From positions 2,656,501 to 2,720,500 of the forward strand of contig NZ_CP016756.1 of the NCBI RefSeq assembly GCF_001700965.1: 64,000 nucleotides of DNA, read 5' to 3'. This DNA is from Stenotrophomonas nitritireducens (GTDB taxonomy: Bacteria > Pseudomonadota > Gammaproteobacteria > Xanthomonadales > Xanthomonadaceae). A program made the position numbers and the translations under genes. Of this stretch, positions 18,315 to 26,948 are shown piece after piece (position 1 is the first letter of the stretch; the number at the start of each line of letters is the position of its first letter). Under the pieces are notes generated by a model. The model searched no databases. It had not been told where the DNA came from and worked only from the letters and a program-made list of their open reading frames with translations.

Positions 18315-19190
18315 ATGGCCCATAACGCCCCTGATGCCAACGTCTACTTCGTGCCTAGCAGCAGCAAATGGCCGTTTGTAGGATCGATCGCGATGCTGGT
18401 GATGATGGTCGGGGTAGCCAGCTGGCTCAACGACGCCAGCTGGGGCCGTTGGACCTTCTTCACCGGCGTGGCGATGCTGGTGTTCACCCTGTTCCTCTGG
18501 TTCGGCGATGTGATCCGCGAATCGGTGGGCGGCAACTACAACCGGCAGGTGGACGGCTCGTTCCGGATGGGGATGATCTGGTTCATCTTCTCCGAGGTGA
18601 TGTTCTTCGCCGCCTTCTTCGGTGCGCTGTTCTACACCCGCAACATGGGCCTGCCATGGCTCGGTGGTGAAGGCCATGGCGTATTGACCAACGAATACCT
18701 GTGGGACGGCTATTCGGCTGCCTGGCCGACCAACGGCCCGGCCGATATCGGCGGCGCTTTCCAGACCATCCCGGCCTGGGGCCTGCCGCTGATCAACACC
18801 CTGATCCTGCTGACCTCCGGCGTCACCCTGACCATCGCCCATCACGCGCTGAAGGCGGGCAACCGCAAGCAGCTGCTGATCTGGCTGGGTCTGACCGTCG
18901 TGCTGGGCTGCGTGTTCCTGTTCTTCCAGGCCGAGGAATACATCCACGCCTACAAGGAATTGAACCTGACCCTGGGCTCGGGCATTTACGGCTCGACGTT
19001 CTTCATGCTGACCGGCTTCCACGGCGCACACGTGCTGCTGGGAACGATCATGTTGACGGTGATGTGGTTCCGCGCCGCCAAGGGCCACTTCACCCGCGAC
19101 AACCACTTTGGTTTTGAAGCAGCCGCGTGGTACTGGCACTTTGTCGACGTGGTGTGGCTGATGCTGTTCCTGTTCGTCTACGTGCTGTAA
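18315..19190 (+). CDS. coxC: Cytochrome c oxidase subunit III
   Basis: A 291-residue integral membrane protein with seven hydrophobic helices. Family markers include WFIFSEVMFFAAFFGALFY, FFQAEEYIHAYKEL and the C-terminal FEAAAWYWHFVDVVWLMLF. Subunit III stabilises subunit I and its proton uptake and has no redox cofactor. It is the last gene of the rightward cox cluster. A GC-rich hairpin follows at 19201-19227. Confidence 0.97.
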   Translation: MAHNAPDANVYFVPSSSKWPFVGSIAMLVMMVGVASWLNDASWGRWTFFTGVAMLVFTLFLWFGDVIRESVGGNYNRQVDGSFRMGMIWFIFSEVMFFAAFFGALFYTRNMGLPWLGGEGHGVLTNEYLWDGYSAAWPTNGPADIGGAFQTIPAWGLPLINTLILLTSGVTLTIAHHALKAGNRKQLLIWLGLTVVLGCVFLFFQAEEYIHAYKELNLTLGSGIYGSTFFMLTGFHGAHVLLGTIMLTVMWFRAAKGHFTRDNHFGFEAAAWYWHFVDVVWLMLFLFVYVL

Positions 19191-19200
19191 CCACGATCAG

Positions 19201-19227
19201 CGGCCGCGCTGCAGGGCAGTGCGGCCG
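19201..19227. terminator. GC-rich hairpin between convergent coxC and DUF2909 genes
   Basis: CGGCCGC and GCGGCCG form a 7-bp stem with a 13-base loop between two convergent genes. There is no T run, so it is only a possible terminator or processing site. Confidence 0.4.
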
Positions 19228-19236
19228 TTGCGATGC

Positions 19237-19455
19237 TCAGCCGCCCACGCCGTGCGGTCTGATCCAGCCGGTATAGATGCCCAGGGCGACCAGCAGGATC
19301 AGCACCACTGACAACGCGATACGCCGCGTCAACGCATTGACCGTCCGTTTGGTCTGGCCGCGATCGATCATCAGGTAATAGAGGCCGGCTCCAAGATTCC
19401 AGACGATGACGATCAAGAACGCGATCACCAACAGGGTCTTCAACGAATCATTCAT
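19237..19455 (-). CDS. DUF2909 (twin transmembrane) protein
   Basis: A 72-residue protein of two hydrophobic helices (about 7-28 and 45-64) joined by a basic loop containing DRGQTKRTVNALTRRI. Length, loop and position between coxC and SURF1 match the DUF2909 family of proteobacterial oxidase loci. Its molecular role is unknown. It runs against the surrounding genes and is divergent from SURF1. Confidence 0.8.
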   Translation of the reverse strand: MNDSLKTLLVIAFLIVIVWNLGAGLYYLMIDRGQTKRTVNALTRRIALSVVLILLVALGIYTGWIRPHGVGG

Positions 19456-19512
19456 GCGTCGCTCGTTCGGTGGGAAGGCAGTGCTATATCACCCGCTTGG
19501 CGGCAGCTTGTC

Positions 19513-20247
19513 ATGACGCGACAGCACACGGCCATCTTCGGCTGGAGCCTGGCGCTGCTGGTAGCGGCGGTGTTCTGCGCGCTGGGCGGTTGGCAGCTGC
19601 AGCGCATGCACCAGAAAGAAGCCCTGCTTGCGCAGCTGCCGCCCAGCCGGGCCGCGGCCGTCAGCCTGGCCCAGGCCGCCGCCGCGCCGGACGCCCTGCA
19701 TTGGGTGGCGGACCAGTTGCAGTTCCTGCCGGCCACGGTGCTGCTGGACAACCAGCTGCGCGAAAGCCGCGCCGGCATCAAGGTTTACCAGCCGGCGCGC
19801 GCCGCCAATGGCGCCGTGGTGCTGGTGGATCTTGGCTGGCTGCCGATGCCGGCAGACCGCAGCCTGCCGGCAATCACTCCGCTGCAGGGCACGCAGGCCG
19901 TGCAGGGGCTGTGGGCGCCGGCACCGGCGAGCGGCATCGCCCTGGGCCCGGCCTTGACCGCAACCACGCAGCCGCAGACCTGGCTGGCGACGCGTATCGA
20001 CTTGGCCGCGATTGCCGCGCAGTTGAAGCTGGGCAACAGCGCGCTGGCGCCGAGGGTGCTTCGCCTGGATCCGGCAATGCGGCTGGGTTATGCGCGTGAT
20101 CTGGACCTGCTGCCCAATACCCTGCCGCCGTCGCGGCACCTTGGCTATGCGGTGCAATGGTTCGCGATGGCCCTGGCGGTGTTGTTGATTGCGTTGGTGT
20201 TGCAGTTCAAGAGGCGCAGGAAGGCGGGAGTTGGGAATGGGGGGTAG
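19513..20247 (+). CDS. SURF1-family cytochrome oxidase assembly protein
   Basis: A 244-residue protein with an N-terminal helix (about 8-28), a periplasmic domain and a C-terminal helix (about 208-230), the usual SURF1 topology. Markers are LGGWQLQRMHQKEAL after the first helix, VLVDLGWLP in the middle and HLGYAVQWFAMALA before the second helix. SURF1 proteins help insert haem a into subunit I. The gene lies between the oxidase structural genes and the haem a synthesis genes, which supports that role. Confidence 0.93.
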   Translation: MTRQHTAIFGWSLALLVAAVFCALGGWQLQRMHQKEALLAQLPPSRAAAVSLAQAAAAPDALHWVADQLQFLPATVLLDNQLRESRAGIKVYQPARAANGAVVLVDLGWLPMPADRSLPAITPLQGTQAVQGLWAPAPASGIALGPALTATTQPQTWLATRIDLAAIAAQLKLGNSALAPRVLRLDPAMRLGYARDLDLLPNTLPPSRHLGYAVQWFAMALAVLLIALVLQFKRRRKAGVGNGG

Positions 20248-20251
20248 GTTG

Positions 20252-20492
20252 GAGCTAGGGCAGAGCCAAGGCCAGAGCCAGGGCACCCCTCCCCAACCCT
20301 CCCCTTGGCTACGCCAAAGGGAGGGGGCAGATCGCCATCGCTTTGGCCTTGGCCTTTGCCGTTGCCGTTGAGTTCCCCCTCCCTTTCACCGAAGGTGAAG
20401 GGGAGGGCCGGGGAGGGGTGCTTTCAGCCTTTGCTCCAGTTCCTGCACCAGCACCAGCACCAGCACCAACTCCAACTTTTGCTCCCAGCCAC
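20252..20492. repeat. CCCTCCCC-type stem repeats flanked by short tandem repeats
   Basis: The 276-bp gap between the SURF1 and SCO-like genes holds two CCCTCCC/GGGAGGG stem-loops (about 20282-20330 and 20382-20428). Around them are degenerate short tandem repeats: GGCAGAGCCAAG-like on the left, TTGGCCTTGGCCTTTGCCG in the middle and CAGCACCAGCACC on the right. The same architecture occurs at larger scale at 40.4-41.2 kb. Confidence 0.8.
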
Positions 20493-20523
20493 TCCCCATT
20501 GCCAGCACTAAAAGACCCCAGCC

Positions 20524-21099
20524 ATGAACGCACTCACCCCCGACCAGCTCGCCACCCGCAATCGCGGCCGCAGGGTGTTGCTGCTGATCTTCGCCATGTT
20601 CTTCGGGTCGATGGCGCTGGCCGGCATCCTGCGCTTCTCCGGGTGGACACCGCAGATCAATCGCCACCATGGCGAGCTGCTGCAGCCGGCGGTCGACCTG
20701 CGCAGCGAGCAGCTGCATCTGGCCAATGGACAGGCTTATGACTGGAACCCCGGCGAGCGCCACTGGCGCATCCTGCTGGCGCCGCCGGCAGATTGCGCAC
20801 CTGCCTGCGTCACTTTGTCGCAGCAATTGGACAAGGTGTGGCAGTTGTTCGGGCATAACGCGGATAATGTCGAGATATTGTGGCTGGGCACGCCGCCTGA
20901 ACAGGTGGCCGCCACGCCGGCACTGAAGGTGCTGCAGCCCCAGCCTGCGTTCCGGGCCAAACTGCCGGGTGTTGATGACCCGGCCGGTACCCCGGTGTAT
21001 GTGATTGATCCCAATGGCTTTGTGGTATTCCGCTATGCGCCGGGTTTTGAACCGGGTGGATTGCGGGCTGATCTATCCAAGCTGTTGAAACTGATGTGA
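20524..21099 (+). CDS. SCO-like, membrane-anchored thioredoxin-fold protein
   Basis: A 191-residue protein with one N-terminal helix (about 17-38) and a periplasmic domain. Cys91 and Cys95 form a C-x3-C pair (DCAPACV), the copper or thiol motif of SCO1/SenC proteins. A later segment, PVYVIDPNGFVVFRY, matches the SCO strand pair. The conserved SCO copper-ligand histidine just before that strand is not visible: the position reads DDPAGTP. It lies between SURF1 and ctaA, so a role in oxidase copper-site or haem maturation is likely. The missing histidine argues for thiol redox work rather than copper delivery. Confidence 0.65.
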   Translation: MNALTPDQLATRNRGRRVLLLIFAMFFGSMALAGILRFSGWTPQINRHHGELLQPAVDLRSEQLHLANGQAYDWNPGERHWRILLAPPADCAPACVTLSQQLDKVWQLFGHNADNVEILWLGTPPEQVAATPALKVLQPQPAFRAKLPGVDDPAGTPVYVIDPNGFVVFRYAPGFEPGGLRADLSKLLKLM

Positions 21100-21109
21100 G
21101 TTCCGTTCG

Positions 21110-22273
21110 ATGAATGCCACTGCGCGTCCTGCGCTGTACCGCAATTTCCACCGATTGGCGTGGTTCGCACTGATCATGACGGCGAGCACGATCATGTTCG
21201 GCTCGTTCGTGCGCCTGTCCGATGCCGGCCTGAGCTGCCCGGATTGGCCTACCTGCTATGGCCGCGTGACCTGGCCGCAGACGCAGATGGAAGCGGCACA
21301 GCACGTGGCCAGCGAGATCCGCCCGCTGGAAACCCACAAGGCCTGGCGCGAGCAGGTCCACCGTTTCCTGGCCGGCCTGCTCGGTGTGGAAGTGTTGACC
21401 CTGGCGCTGCTGGCGGCACGCAAGCGCAAGCGTGGCATCGCCCAGATCGTCACCGCCTCGGTGCTGGTGGCCATAGCCATACCGCTGTACATGCGCGGCG
21501 AGCACGTCGCCGCGAGCGTGCTGGCCATCGGCGGCGAGGCGATCCTGCTACTGGCGGCGCTGCGCTGGTCCAACATCGATCTGGCGCGCGCGGCAGTGCT
21601 GACCCTGGCGGTGGTGATCTTCCAGGCCCTGCTCGGCATGTGGACGGTGACCTGGCTGCTCAAGCCGATCGTGGTGATGGGGCATCTGCTGGGCGGCATG
21701 GCGATGTTCTCGCTGCTGGTGTGGATGGCCTGGAAAGCCACGCACCTGCCGATCACCCTGGCCGAGGCACCACGCCTGCGCTGGTGGCTGCGCGCGGCGG
21801 TGGCGATGGTGGTGCTGCAGATCGCCCTCGGCGGCTGGGTCAGCGCCAACTACGCAGCCTTGGCCTGCGGCGGCGGCAGCGCCTCGCTGGACAACTTCCC
21901 GCGCTGCGTCAGCCAATGGTGGCCGCAGCAGAACTACAGCGAAGGCTTCACCCTGTGGCGCGGCATCGGCGTGGACTACGAAGGCGGCGTGCTCGATGGC
22001 GCCTCACGTATCGCCATCCAGATGGCGCACCGGATGTTCGCGGTGCTGGTGGCGCTGTATCTGCTGGTGTTGTCGGTACGCATGTTCCGTTTGCCGGGCA
22101 TGCGCGGTTGGGCAACTACGCTGATCGCGTTGGTGCTGTTGCAGGTCACGCTGGGCGTGCTCAACGTCAAGCTGGCGTTGCCGCTGGCAGTAGCCGTGAT
22201 GCACAGCGGCGGCGCGGTTGCCCTGTTGTTTGTATTGGTCACGCTGCTGGCGCGGCTGCGCGCTCCGGAGTGA
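21110..22273 (+). CDS. ctaA: Haem A synthase (COX15/CtaA family)
   Basis: A 387-residue, eight-helix enzyme that oxidises the C8 methyl of haem O to give haem A. Markers are MFGSFVRLSDAGLSCPDWPTC near the N terminus, the VHRFLAG histidine motif of the first half, the GHLLGGMAMFSLL segment, and AHRMFAV and MHSGGAVALLF of the second half with further haem-ligand histidines. It starts ten bases after the SCO-like gene and ends directly before ctaB, so all three are probably one transcript. Confidence 0.95.
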   Translation: MNATARPALYRNFHRLAWFALIMTASTIMFGSFVRLSDAGLSCPDWPTCYGRVTWPQTQMEAAQHVASEIRPLETHKAWREQVHRFLAGLLGVEVLTLALLAARKRKRGIAQIVTASVLVAIAIPLYMRGEHVAASVLAIGGEAILLLAALRWSNIDLARAAVLTLAVVIFQALLGMWTVTWLLKPIVVMGHLLGGMAMFSLLVWMAWKATHLPITLAEAPRLRWWLRAAVAMVVLQIALGGWVSANYAALACGGGSASLDNFPRCVSQWWPQQNYSEGFTLWRGIGVDYEGGVLDGASRIAIQMAHRMFAVLVALYLLVLSVRMFRLPGMRGWATTLIALVLLQVTLGVLNVKLALPLAVAVMHSGGAVALLFVLVTLLARLRAPE

Positions 22274-23170
22274 ATGATGCGTACAACATGGCGTGATTAC
22301 TGGGACCTGACCAAGCCGAAGGTGGTGGCACTGATTGTTTTCACCGCCCTGGTCGGCATGTGCCTGGCCATTCCCGGCCTGCCGACCACCGCGCAGGTGG
22401 TGACCGGTCTGCTGGGTTTCCTCGGCATCTGGTTGTCGGCATCGGCGGCGGCAGCCATCAACCAGCTGCTGGATGCGCGCATCGACGCACAGATGGCGCG
22501 TACATCATGGCGCCCGCTGGTGGTCGGCAAGGTCTCGCCGCGGCAGGTGCTGGTGTTTGCCGGCGCGTTGACCGCGTTGTCGATGACCATCCTGGTGCTG
22601 TGGGTGAACGTGATCACCGCGGTGCTCACCTTCGCCTCGCTGATCGGCTATGCGGTGATCTACACCGTCTACCTGAAGCGTGCGACCTCGCAGAACATCG
22701 TCATCGGCGGCCTGGCTGGCGCAACGCCGCCGCTGCTGGGCTGGGCGGCAATCACCGGCATGCAGGGCAGCTCGGATTGGGCCTACGCCTCGCTGCTGGT
22801 GCTGATCATCTTCATCTGGACCCCGCCGCATTTCTGGGCACTGGCGATCTTCCGTCGCGTTGATTACGCCAAGGCGGAGATCCCGATGCTGCCGGTAACC
22901 CACGGCGTGCCACATACCCGCAAGCAGATCCTGGCGTATTCGGTGGTGCTGGCGGTGGTGACGCTGCTGCCGGTGGCGATCGATATGAGCGGCATGTTCT
23001 ACCTGGGCGGTGCCACGGTGCTGAACATCGTGTTCCTCTGGTACGCATGGAAGATGCAGGACCCGCCGGACGAGATGTTCAACATGAAGATGTTCGGCTA
23101 TTCCATCGTCTACCTGATGGCGCTGTTCGCCTTCCTGCTGGTCGACCACTGGCTGCTGCCTTGGTTGTGA
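22274..23170 (+). CDS. ctaB: Protoheme IX farnesyltransferase (haem O synthase)
   Basis: A 298-residue member of the UbiA prenyltransferase family that adds the farnesyl group to haem B. The first Asp-rich motif is [15 protein letters not shown], followed by [11 protein letters not shown]. The [17 protein letters not shown] segment and [13 protein letters not shown] are typical of CyoE/CtaB. Nine hydrophobic helices are apparent. The gene begins at the base after the ctaA stop, with two adjacent ATG codons (22274 and 22277). A strong terminator follows and closes the oxidase block. Confidence 0.95.
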   Translation: MMRTTWRDYWDLTKPKVVALIVFTALVGMCLAIPGLPTTAQVVTGLLGFLGIWLSASAAAAINQLLDARIDAQMARTSWRPLVVGKVSPRQVLVFAGALTALSMTILVLWVNVITAVLTFASLIGYAVIYTVYLKRATSQNIVIGGLAGATPPLLGWAAITGMQGSSDWAYASLLVLIIFIWTPPHFWALAIFRRVDYAKAEIPMLPVTHGVPHTRKQILAYSVVLAVVTLLPVAIDMSGMFYLGGATVLNIVFLWYAWKMQDPPDEMFNMKMFGYSIVYLMALFAFLLVDHWLLPWL

Positions 23171-23178
23171 TCCAGTAC

Positions 23179-23212
23179 TGAAAAGGCCGGCGAATGCCGG
23201 CCTTTTCATTTA
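23179..23212 (+). terminator. Intrinsic terminator after ctaB
   Basis: GAAAAGGCCGGC-gaat-GCCGGCCTTTTC followed by ATTT, just past the ctaB stop codon. The 12-bp stem ends in a T-rich strand. Confidence 0.92.
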
Positions 23213-23230
23213 AACACCAGCAACTGCGAT

Positions 23231-23382
23231 TGTAGGAGCAGCCGTGGCTGTGGGAGCGGCGTCAGCCGCGAAGCTGATGGCGTTTCCGTTTGCGGTTGGA
23301 TCTGCAACCGCAGAATGTTTGATTGCAGCTCGCGCGTGCATCGAACGCATGGCCAGCTTCGCGGCTGACGCCGCTCCTACAA
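23231..23382. repeat. Inverted GTAGGAGCGGCG-type REP pair with an extra left unit
   Basis: A partial GTAGGAGCAGCCGTGGCTG unit is followed by a full GTGGGAGCGGCGTCAGCCGC unit. An inverted partner, GCGGCTGACGCCGCTCCTAC, lies about 90 bp downstream. It sits between the ctaB terminator and the BASS gene. Confidence 0.88.
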
Positions 23383-23394
23383 AGCTGGTGCCGC

Positions 23395-24381
23395 TTATTG
23401 TTGCGTTGTTCCTGCGTTCTGCTTCGCATACCGCTGCGCCACCACCGAGCAGACGATCAGCTGGATCTGGTGGTAGATCATGATCGGCAGCACGATCGCG
23501 CCGAGGCTGCCGCCGGCAAACAATACCTTGGCGATCGGTACGCCGGTGGCCAGGCTCTTCTTGGAACCGCAGAACACGATGGTGATTTCATCCGCGCGGT
23601 TGAAGCCCAGCTTGCGGGCCAGCCAGGTGATGCCCGGCATGGCAATGGCCAACAACACCACCGCGATCAAGGCCGCCGCCAGCAGGGAAAGCGGCGGCGT
23701 CTTGCTCCACAATCCTTCGCTTACCGATTCGCCAAAGGCGGCGTAGACCACAAGCAGCACCGTGCCCTGGTCGGTATAACGCAGCAGTGGCCGTTGCCGG
23801 TCGACCCAGCGGCCTATCCACGGCCGCAGCAGGTGGCCGAGCACGAACGGCACCAGCAGCTGCAGCATGATCGCGCCCACCGCATGCAGCGGGTTGGTCA
23901 TGCCGCCCTGCGAGCCGGCCAGCACCGTCATCAGCAACGGGGTCAGGAACACGCCGAGGATGCTGGACAGCGACGCCGCACAGACCGCAGCCGGCACGTT
24001 GCCACCGGCCATCGAAGTGAAGGCGATCGAGGACTGCACGGTGGATGGCAGTGCGCACAGGAACAGCACGCCGATATACAGCTCCGGCGTCAGCACCCAG
24101 CCGGACAGTGGTTTCATGGCCAGCCCGAACAGCGGGAACAGCACGAAGGTGCAAGCCAGGATGGTGATGTGCAGGCGCCAGTGCAGCAGGCCGGCGATGA
24201 TGGATTCACGTGGCAGGCGCGCGCCGTGCAGGAAGAACAGGGCGGCGATGGCGACGTCGGTGAAGCGGTCGAAACCCTGGGCGGCGGCACCGCTCAGCGG
24301 CAGCACGGTGGCCAGGGCGACGGTGGCAAGCAAGGCGAGGGTGAAGTTGTCCGGTCGCAGTCGCGACCACCAGCGGGTCAT
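23395..24381 (-). CDS. Bile acid:sodium symporter (BASS) family transporter, YfeH-like
   Basis: A 328-residue inner-membrane protein with nine to ten hydrophobic helices. Features shared with the YfeH branch of the BASS family are FFLHGARLPRESI after the second helix, the FLCALPSTVQSSIAFTSMA crossover motif with helix-breaking residues, and FCGSKKSLATGVPIA near the C terminus. The substrate is unknown; family members carry organic anions with sodium. The gene begins 18 bp after the small phosphatase gene and is probably the last gene of the dnaG transcript. Confidence 0.88.
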   Translation of the reverse strand: MTRWWSRLRPDNFTLALLATVALATVLPLSGAAAQGFDRFTDVAIAALFFLHGARLPRESIIAGLLHWRLHITILACTFVLFPLFGLAMKPLSGWVLTPELYIGVLFLCALPSTVQSSIAFTSMAGGNVPAAVCAASLSSILGVFLTPLLMTVLAGSQGGMTNPLHAVGAIMLQLLVPFVLGHLLRPWIGRWVDRQRPLLRYTDQGTVLLVVYAAFGESVSEGLWSKTPPLSLLAAALIAVVLLAIAMPGITWLARKLGFNRADEITIVFCGSKKSLATGVPIAKVLFAGGSLGAIVLPIMIYHQIQLIVCSVVAQRYAKQNAGTTQQ

Positions 24382-24399
24382 GTCGGCAAAGCCTCCTGA

Positions 24400-24891
24400 T
24401 CAGGGTGTGGGTACTTCCAATGCAGCGCGTGCAGCCGGTTCCAATGACGTCATGCCGGCGTCACGGCCGAGTTTGAGTGCGTTGTCTACCGATGCGCCAT
24501 TGATGCGGGCATCAATCAGTGACAGCAGTGCGCCGGCGCGGTTGGATGAGGCGCAATGCAGCAACGTCTTGCCGCTGTCCTGCTTGAGCAGGCGGTCCAG
24601 CGTGCGTGCATTGGCTTCGGTGATGTCGCCGGCACCGGCGATGGGCAGGCGCACATAGCGCAGGCCGAGCTGCTCGGCCAGGGCGGCCTCGTCATAGCCG
24701 CGGTCCTCATCGGGGCGGCGTAGGTCGATGACGGTGGTCACGCCATTTGCGGCCGCTTCACGCAGTTGCTGTGCGCTGGGCTGGCCAGCGGTGATCAGGC
24801 CGGGGCGTGGTTGATGCAGGGTGGCGTCGCCGGCGAAGGCATGGGCCGGGACCAGCAGGGACAGCAACAGCGGCAGATGATGGAAGCGCAT
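24400..24891 (-). CDS. Exported small tyrosine-phosphatase-like protein (COG3453/DUF442 type)
   Basis: A 163-residue protein with a signal peptide ending AHAFAG. The catalytic loop reads LLHCASSNRAGAL, with Cys113 and Arg118. This is C-x4-R rather than the C-x5-R of classical protein tyrosine phosphatases. The short loop and the VIDLRRPDED segment with its acidic residues resemble the DUF442/beta-lactamase-hydrolase-like phosphatases. The signal peptide places it in the periplasm. It starts 21 bp downstream of dnaG and is followed 18 bp later by the BASS gene. The substrate is unknown. Confidence 0.75.
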   Translation of the reverse strand: MRFHHLPLLLSLLVPAHAFAGDATLHQPRPGLITAGQPSAQQLREAAANGVTTVIDLRRPDEDRGYDEAALAEQLGLRYVRLPIAGAGDITEANARTLDRLLKQDSGKTLLHCASSNRAGALLSLIDARINGASVDNALKLGRDAGMTSLEPAARAALEVPTP

Positions 24892-24912
24892 GCCTTGCTC
24901 CGTTGATGGCGG

Positions 24913-26649
24913 CTACAGACGTAGCGTGGCGCGCGTCTTGAGCAGCTCGCGCAGTTCGTATTTGTCGGTGTCGTCCAGGCCTTGCTGGCGTTGCTTGGCC
25001 TGCAGTTCGTCCAGGCGCTGCTGCAGCAGTTGTTTTTCCAGCTGCAATACGGCGTCCTGCAGTTCCTGCGCCCACATCGCTTCATCGCCGGGCAGCGCCT
25101 GCGCGGCCAGCTTGTGCAGCGCGGCCTGTTCCTCGCGCTCGTTGAAGTGTTCGAGCAGGGCGCCGGTGCTGATGTCCGGGCGCTGCTGGACCAGGTTCAA
25201 CAATTCGACCAGCAGTTCGATGCCGGGCAGGCGCAGCCCGCTGAGGGCGTGGTGACCTTCCAGATTCATTGCCAGCGACGGTTGCTGCAGCAGGATGGCG
25301 ATGGCCGCGCGTACCAGGCTGCGCTTCTGCGCCGGCACCGCGTTGTTGCGCATCGGCGGGCGCGGCGTGGCTGCAGTCGCGTTGGCGGGGCTGCCGATGC
25401 CGGTCAGGCGCGCCAGTTCCTGCTTCATCAGGTCGCCGAAGGCACCGTCGGGAATCTGCGCCAGCATCGGTTTTGCGCGTTCGGCCAGGCGTGCCTTGCC
25501 GTCGAGCGTGCCCAGGTTGATCTCGCGGCTGAGCTCGTCGAAGAAGAACTGCGACAGTGGCGTGCCTTGCTTGAGCCGCGCATCGAAGGCCTCGGCGCCT
25601 TCCTTGCGCACGATGGTGTCCGGGTCCTCGCCATCGGGCAGGAACAGGAAGAAAGCCTGGCGGCCATCCTTCATGCGCGGCAGCACCGACTCCAGCGCGC
25701 GCCAGCCGGCGCGGCGACCGGCGGCGTCACCGTCGAAGCAGAAGTACACATCCGGCGCATTGCGGAACAGCAGTTCGGCATGGTCGGGGGTGGTGGCCGT
25801 GCCCAGCGTCGCCACCGCCTGGGTGACGCCGAACTGGAACAGGCTGACCACGTCCATATAGCCTTCAACCACGATCAGCCGTTCGATCTTCTGGTTGGCC
25901 TGGCGTACCTGCCACAGGCCGTACAGTTCGCGGCCCTTGTGGAACAGCGCGGTTTCCGGCGAGTTGAGGTACTTGGGGCCGTCGTCCTTTTCCATGACCC
26001 GGCCGCCGAAGGCGATGACCCGGCCACGGCGGTCGAAGATCGGGAACATCACCCGGTCGCGGAACTTGTCGTAGACGTGGCCACGGTCGTTCTTGGAGAA
26101 CAGGCCGACGCGTTCGAGCAGCTTCATGCGCCGCTCGTCCTTGCCCAGTGCATCCTTCAGCGCGCTGTAGCCATCCGGCGCATAGCCAATTGCAAAGCGC
26201 GCACGGGTATCGGCATCGACGCCACGGCCATCGAGGTAGGCGCGGGCCTTGTCGTTGCCTTCCAGTTGCTTCTGGAAGAAGCGGGTAGCGGCATCCAGCG
26301 CGGCGTACTGCTCGCGGCTGTCATCCTGCTGTTGCGGCGTGCGTGCATTGGTTTCGCGCGGGATTTCCATGCCCACGCGCTTGGCCAGCTCATCCACCGC
26401 ATCGAGGAACTCGAGGCGGTCGTAATTCATCAGGAAGCTGATCGCGGTGCCGTGCGCGCCACAGCCGAAGCAGTGATAGAACTGCTTGGTTGGCGAGACC
26501 GTGAACGAGGCCGAGCGCTCGTCATGGAACGGGCAGCGCGAGGCGTATTCCTTGCCCTGGCGCTTGAGCGGCACACGTGAACCCACCACTTCGACGATGT
26601 CGGTGCGGGCCAGCAGGTCGTCAATGAACGCGTCGGGAAGTCGGGCCAT
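24913..26649 (-). CDS. dnaG: DNA primase DnaG
   Basis: A 578-residue primase that makes RNA primers for replication. The N-terminal zinc-binding domain shows CPFHDERSASFTVSP and FYHCFGCGAHGTAISF (about residues 40-70). The TOPRIM core (about 255-350) includes VVEGYMDVVSL, with its catalytic Glu, and CFDGDAAGRRA with the paired acidic residues. The C-terminal part (about 440-578) is the helicase-binding region. It starts with ATG at 26649. In many proteobacteria rpsU, dnaG and rpoD are adjacent; here repeats and yihY separate it from rpsU/yqeY, and rpoD does not follow. Confidence 0.97.
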   Translation of the reverse strand: MARLPDAFIDDLLARTDIVEVVGSRVPLKRQGKEYASRCPFHDERSASFTVSPTKQFYHCFGCGAHGTAISFLMNYDRLEFLDAVDELAKRVGMEIPRETNARTPQQQDDSREQYAALDAATRFFQKQLEGNDKARAYLDGRGVDADTRARFAIGYAPDGYSALKDALGKDERRMKLLERVGLFSKNDRGHVYDKFRDRVMFPIFDRRGRVIAFGGRVMEKDDGPKYLNSPETALFHKGRELYGLWQVRQANQKIERLIVVEGYMDVVSLFQFGVTQAVATLGTATTPDHAELLFRNAPDVYFCFDGDAAGRRAGWRALESVLPRMKDGRQAFFLFLPDGEDPDTIVRKEGAEAFDARLKQGTPLSQFFFDELSREINLGTLDGKARLAERAKPMLAQIPDGAFGDLMKQELARLTGIGSPANATAATPRPPMRNNAVPAQKRSLVRAAIAILLQQPSLAMNLEGHHALSGLRLPGIELLVELLNLVQQRPDISTGALLEHFNEREEQAALHKLAAQALPGDEAMWAQELQDAVLQLEKQLLQQRLDELQAKQRQQGLDDTDKYELRELLKTRATLRL

Positions 26650-26773
26650 GCGGCAAATGAACAGCGCCGCCGGTTGGCGGGGCGCGATGAAAAGGGGAAC
26701 GGGGAGTGTACTAGGCTCGGCTGCTGCTGGTTGCGGGTTGTGCTTGATGGTTTTCAGTCAAAGGCTTGAAGCT

Positions 26774-26924
26774 ACCCCTCCCCAGCCGCAGAGCTACCCC
26801 TCCCCAGCCCTCCCCTTGCCTGCGGCAAAGGGAGGGGGTAGGAGCTGCAGTTCGCAAAATGACGAGGGCTGCAGCCGTTGCCCCCTCCCTTTCGCGCAGC
26901 GAAGGGGAGGGCTGGGGAGGGGTA
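26774..26924. repeat. CCCTCCCC-type stem repeats upstream of dnaG
   Basis: CCCCTCCCCAGCC is repeated twice at the left and followed by a CCCTCCCC/GGGAGGGGG stem. A facing CCCTCCCTTTCGC/GGGGAGGGCTGGGGAGGGG unit follows. They fill most of the 299-bp gap between yihY and dnaG, which holds no gene. Confidence 0.85.
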
Positions 26925-26948
26925 GCAGCTGTCGCCCTTGCTTCTACC

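Noticed and set aside
24982..26580. 532-codon frame antisense to dnaG
   Set aside because: Shadow of dnaG, which shows its zinc and TOPRIM motifs on the other strand.
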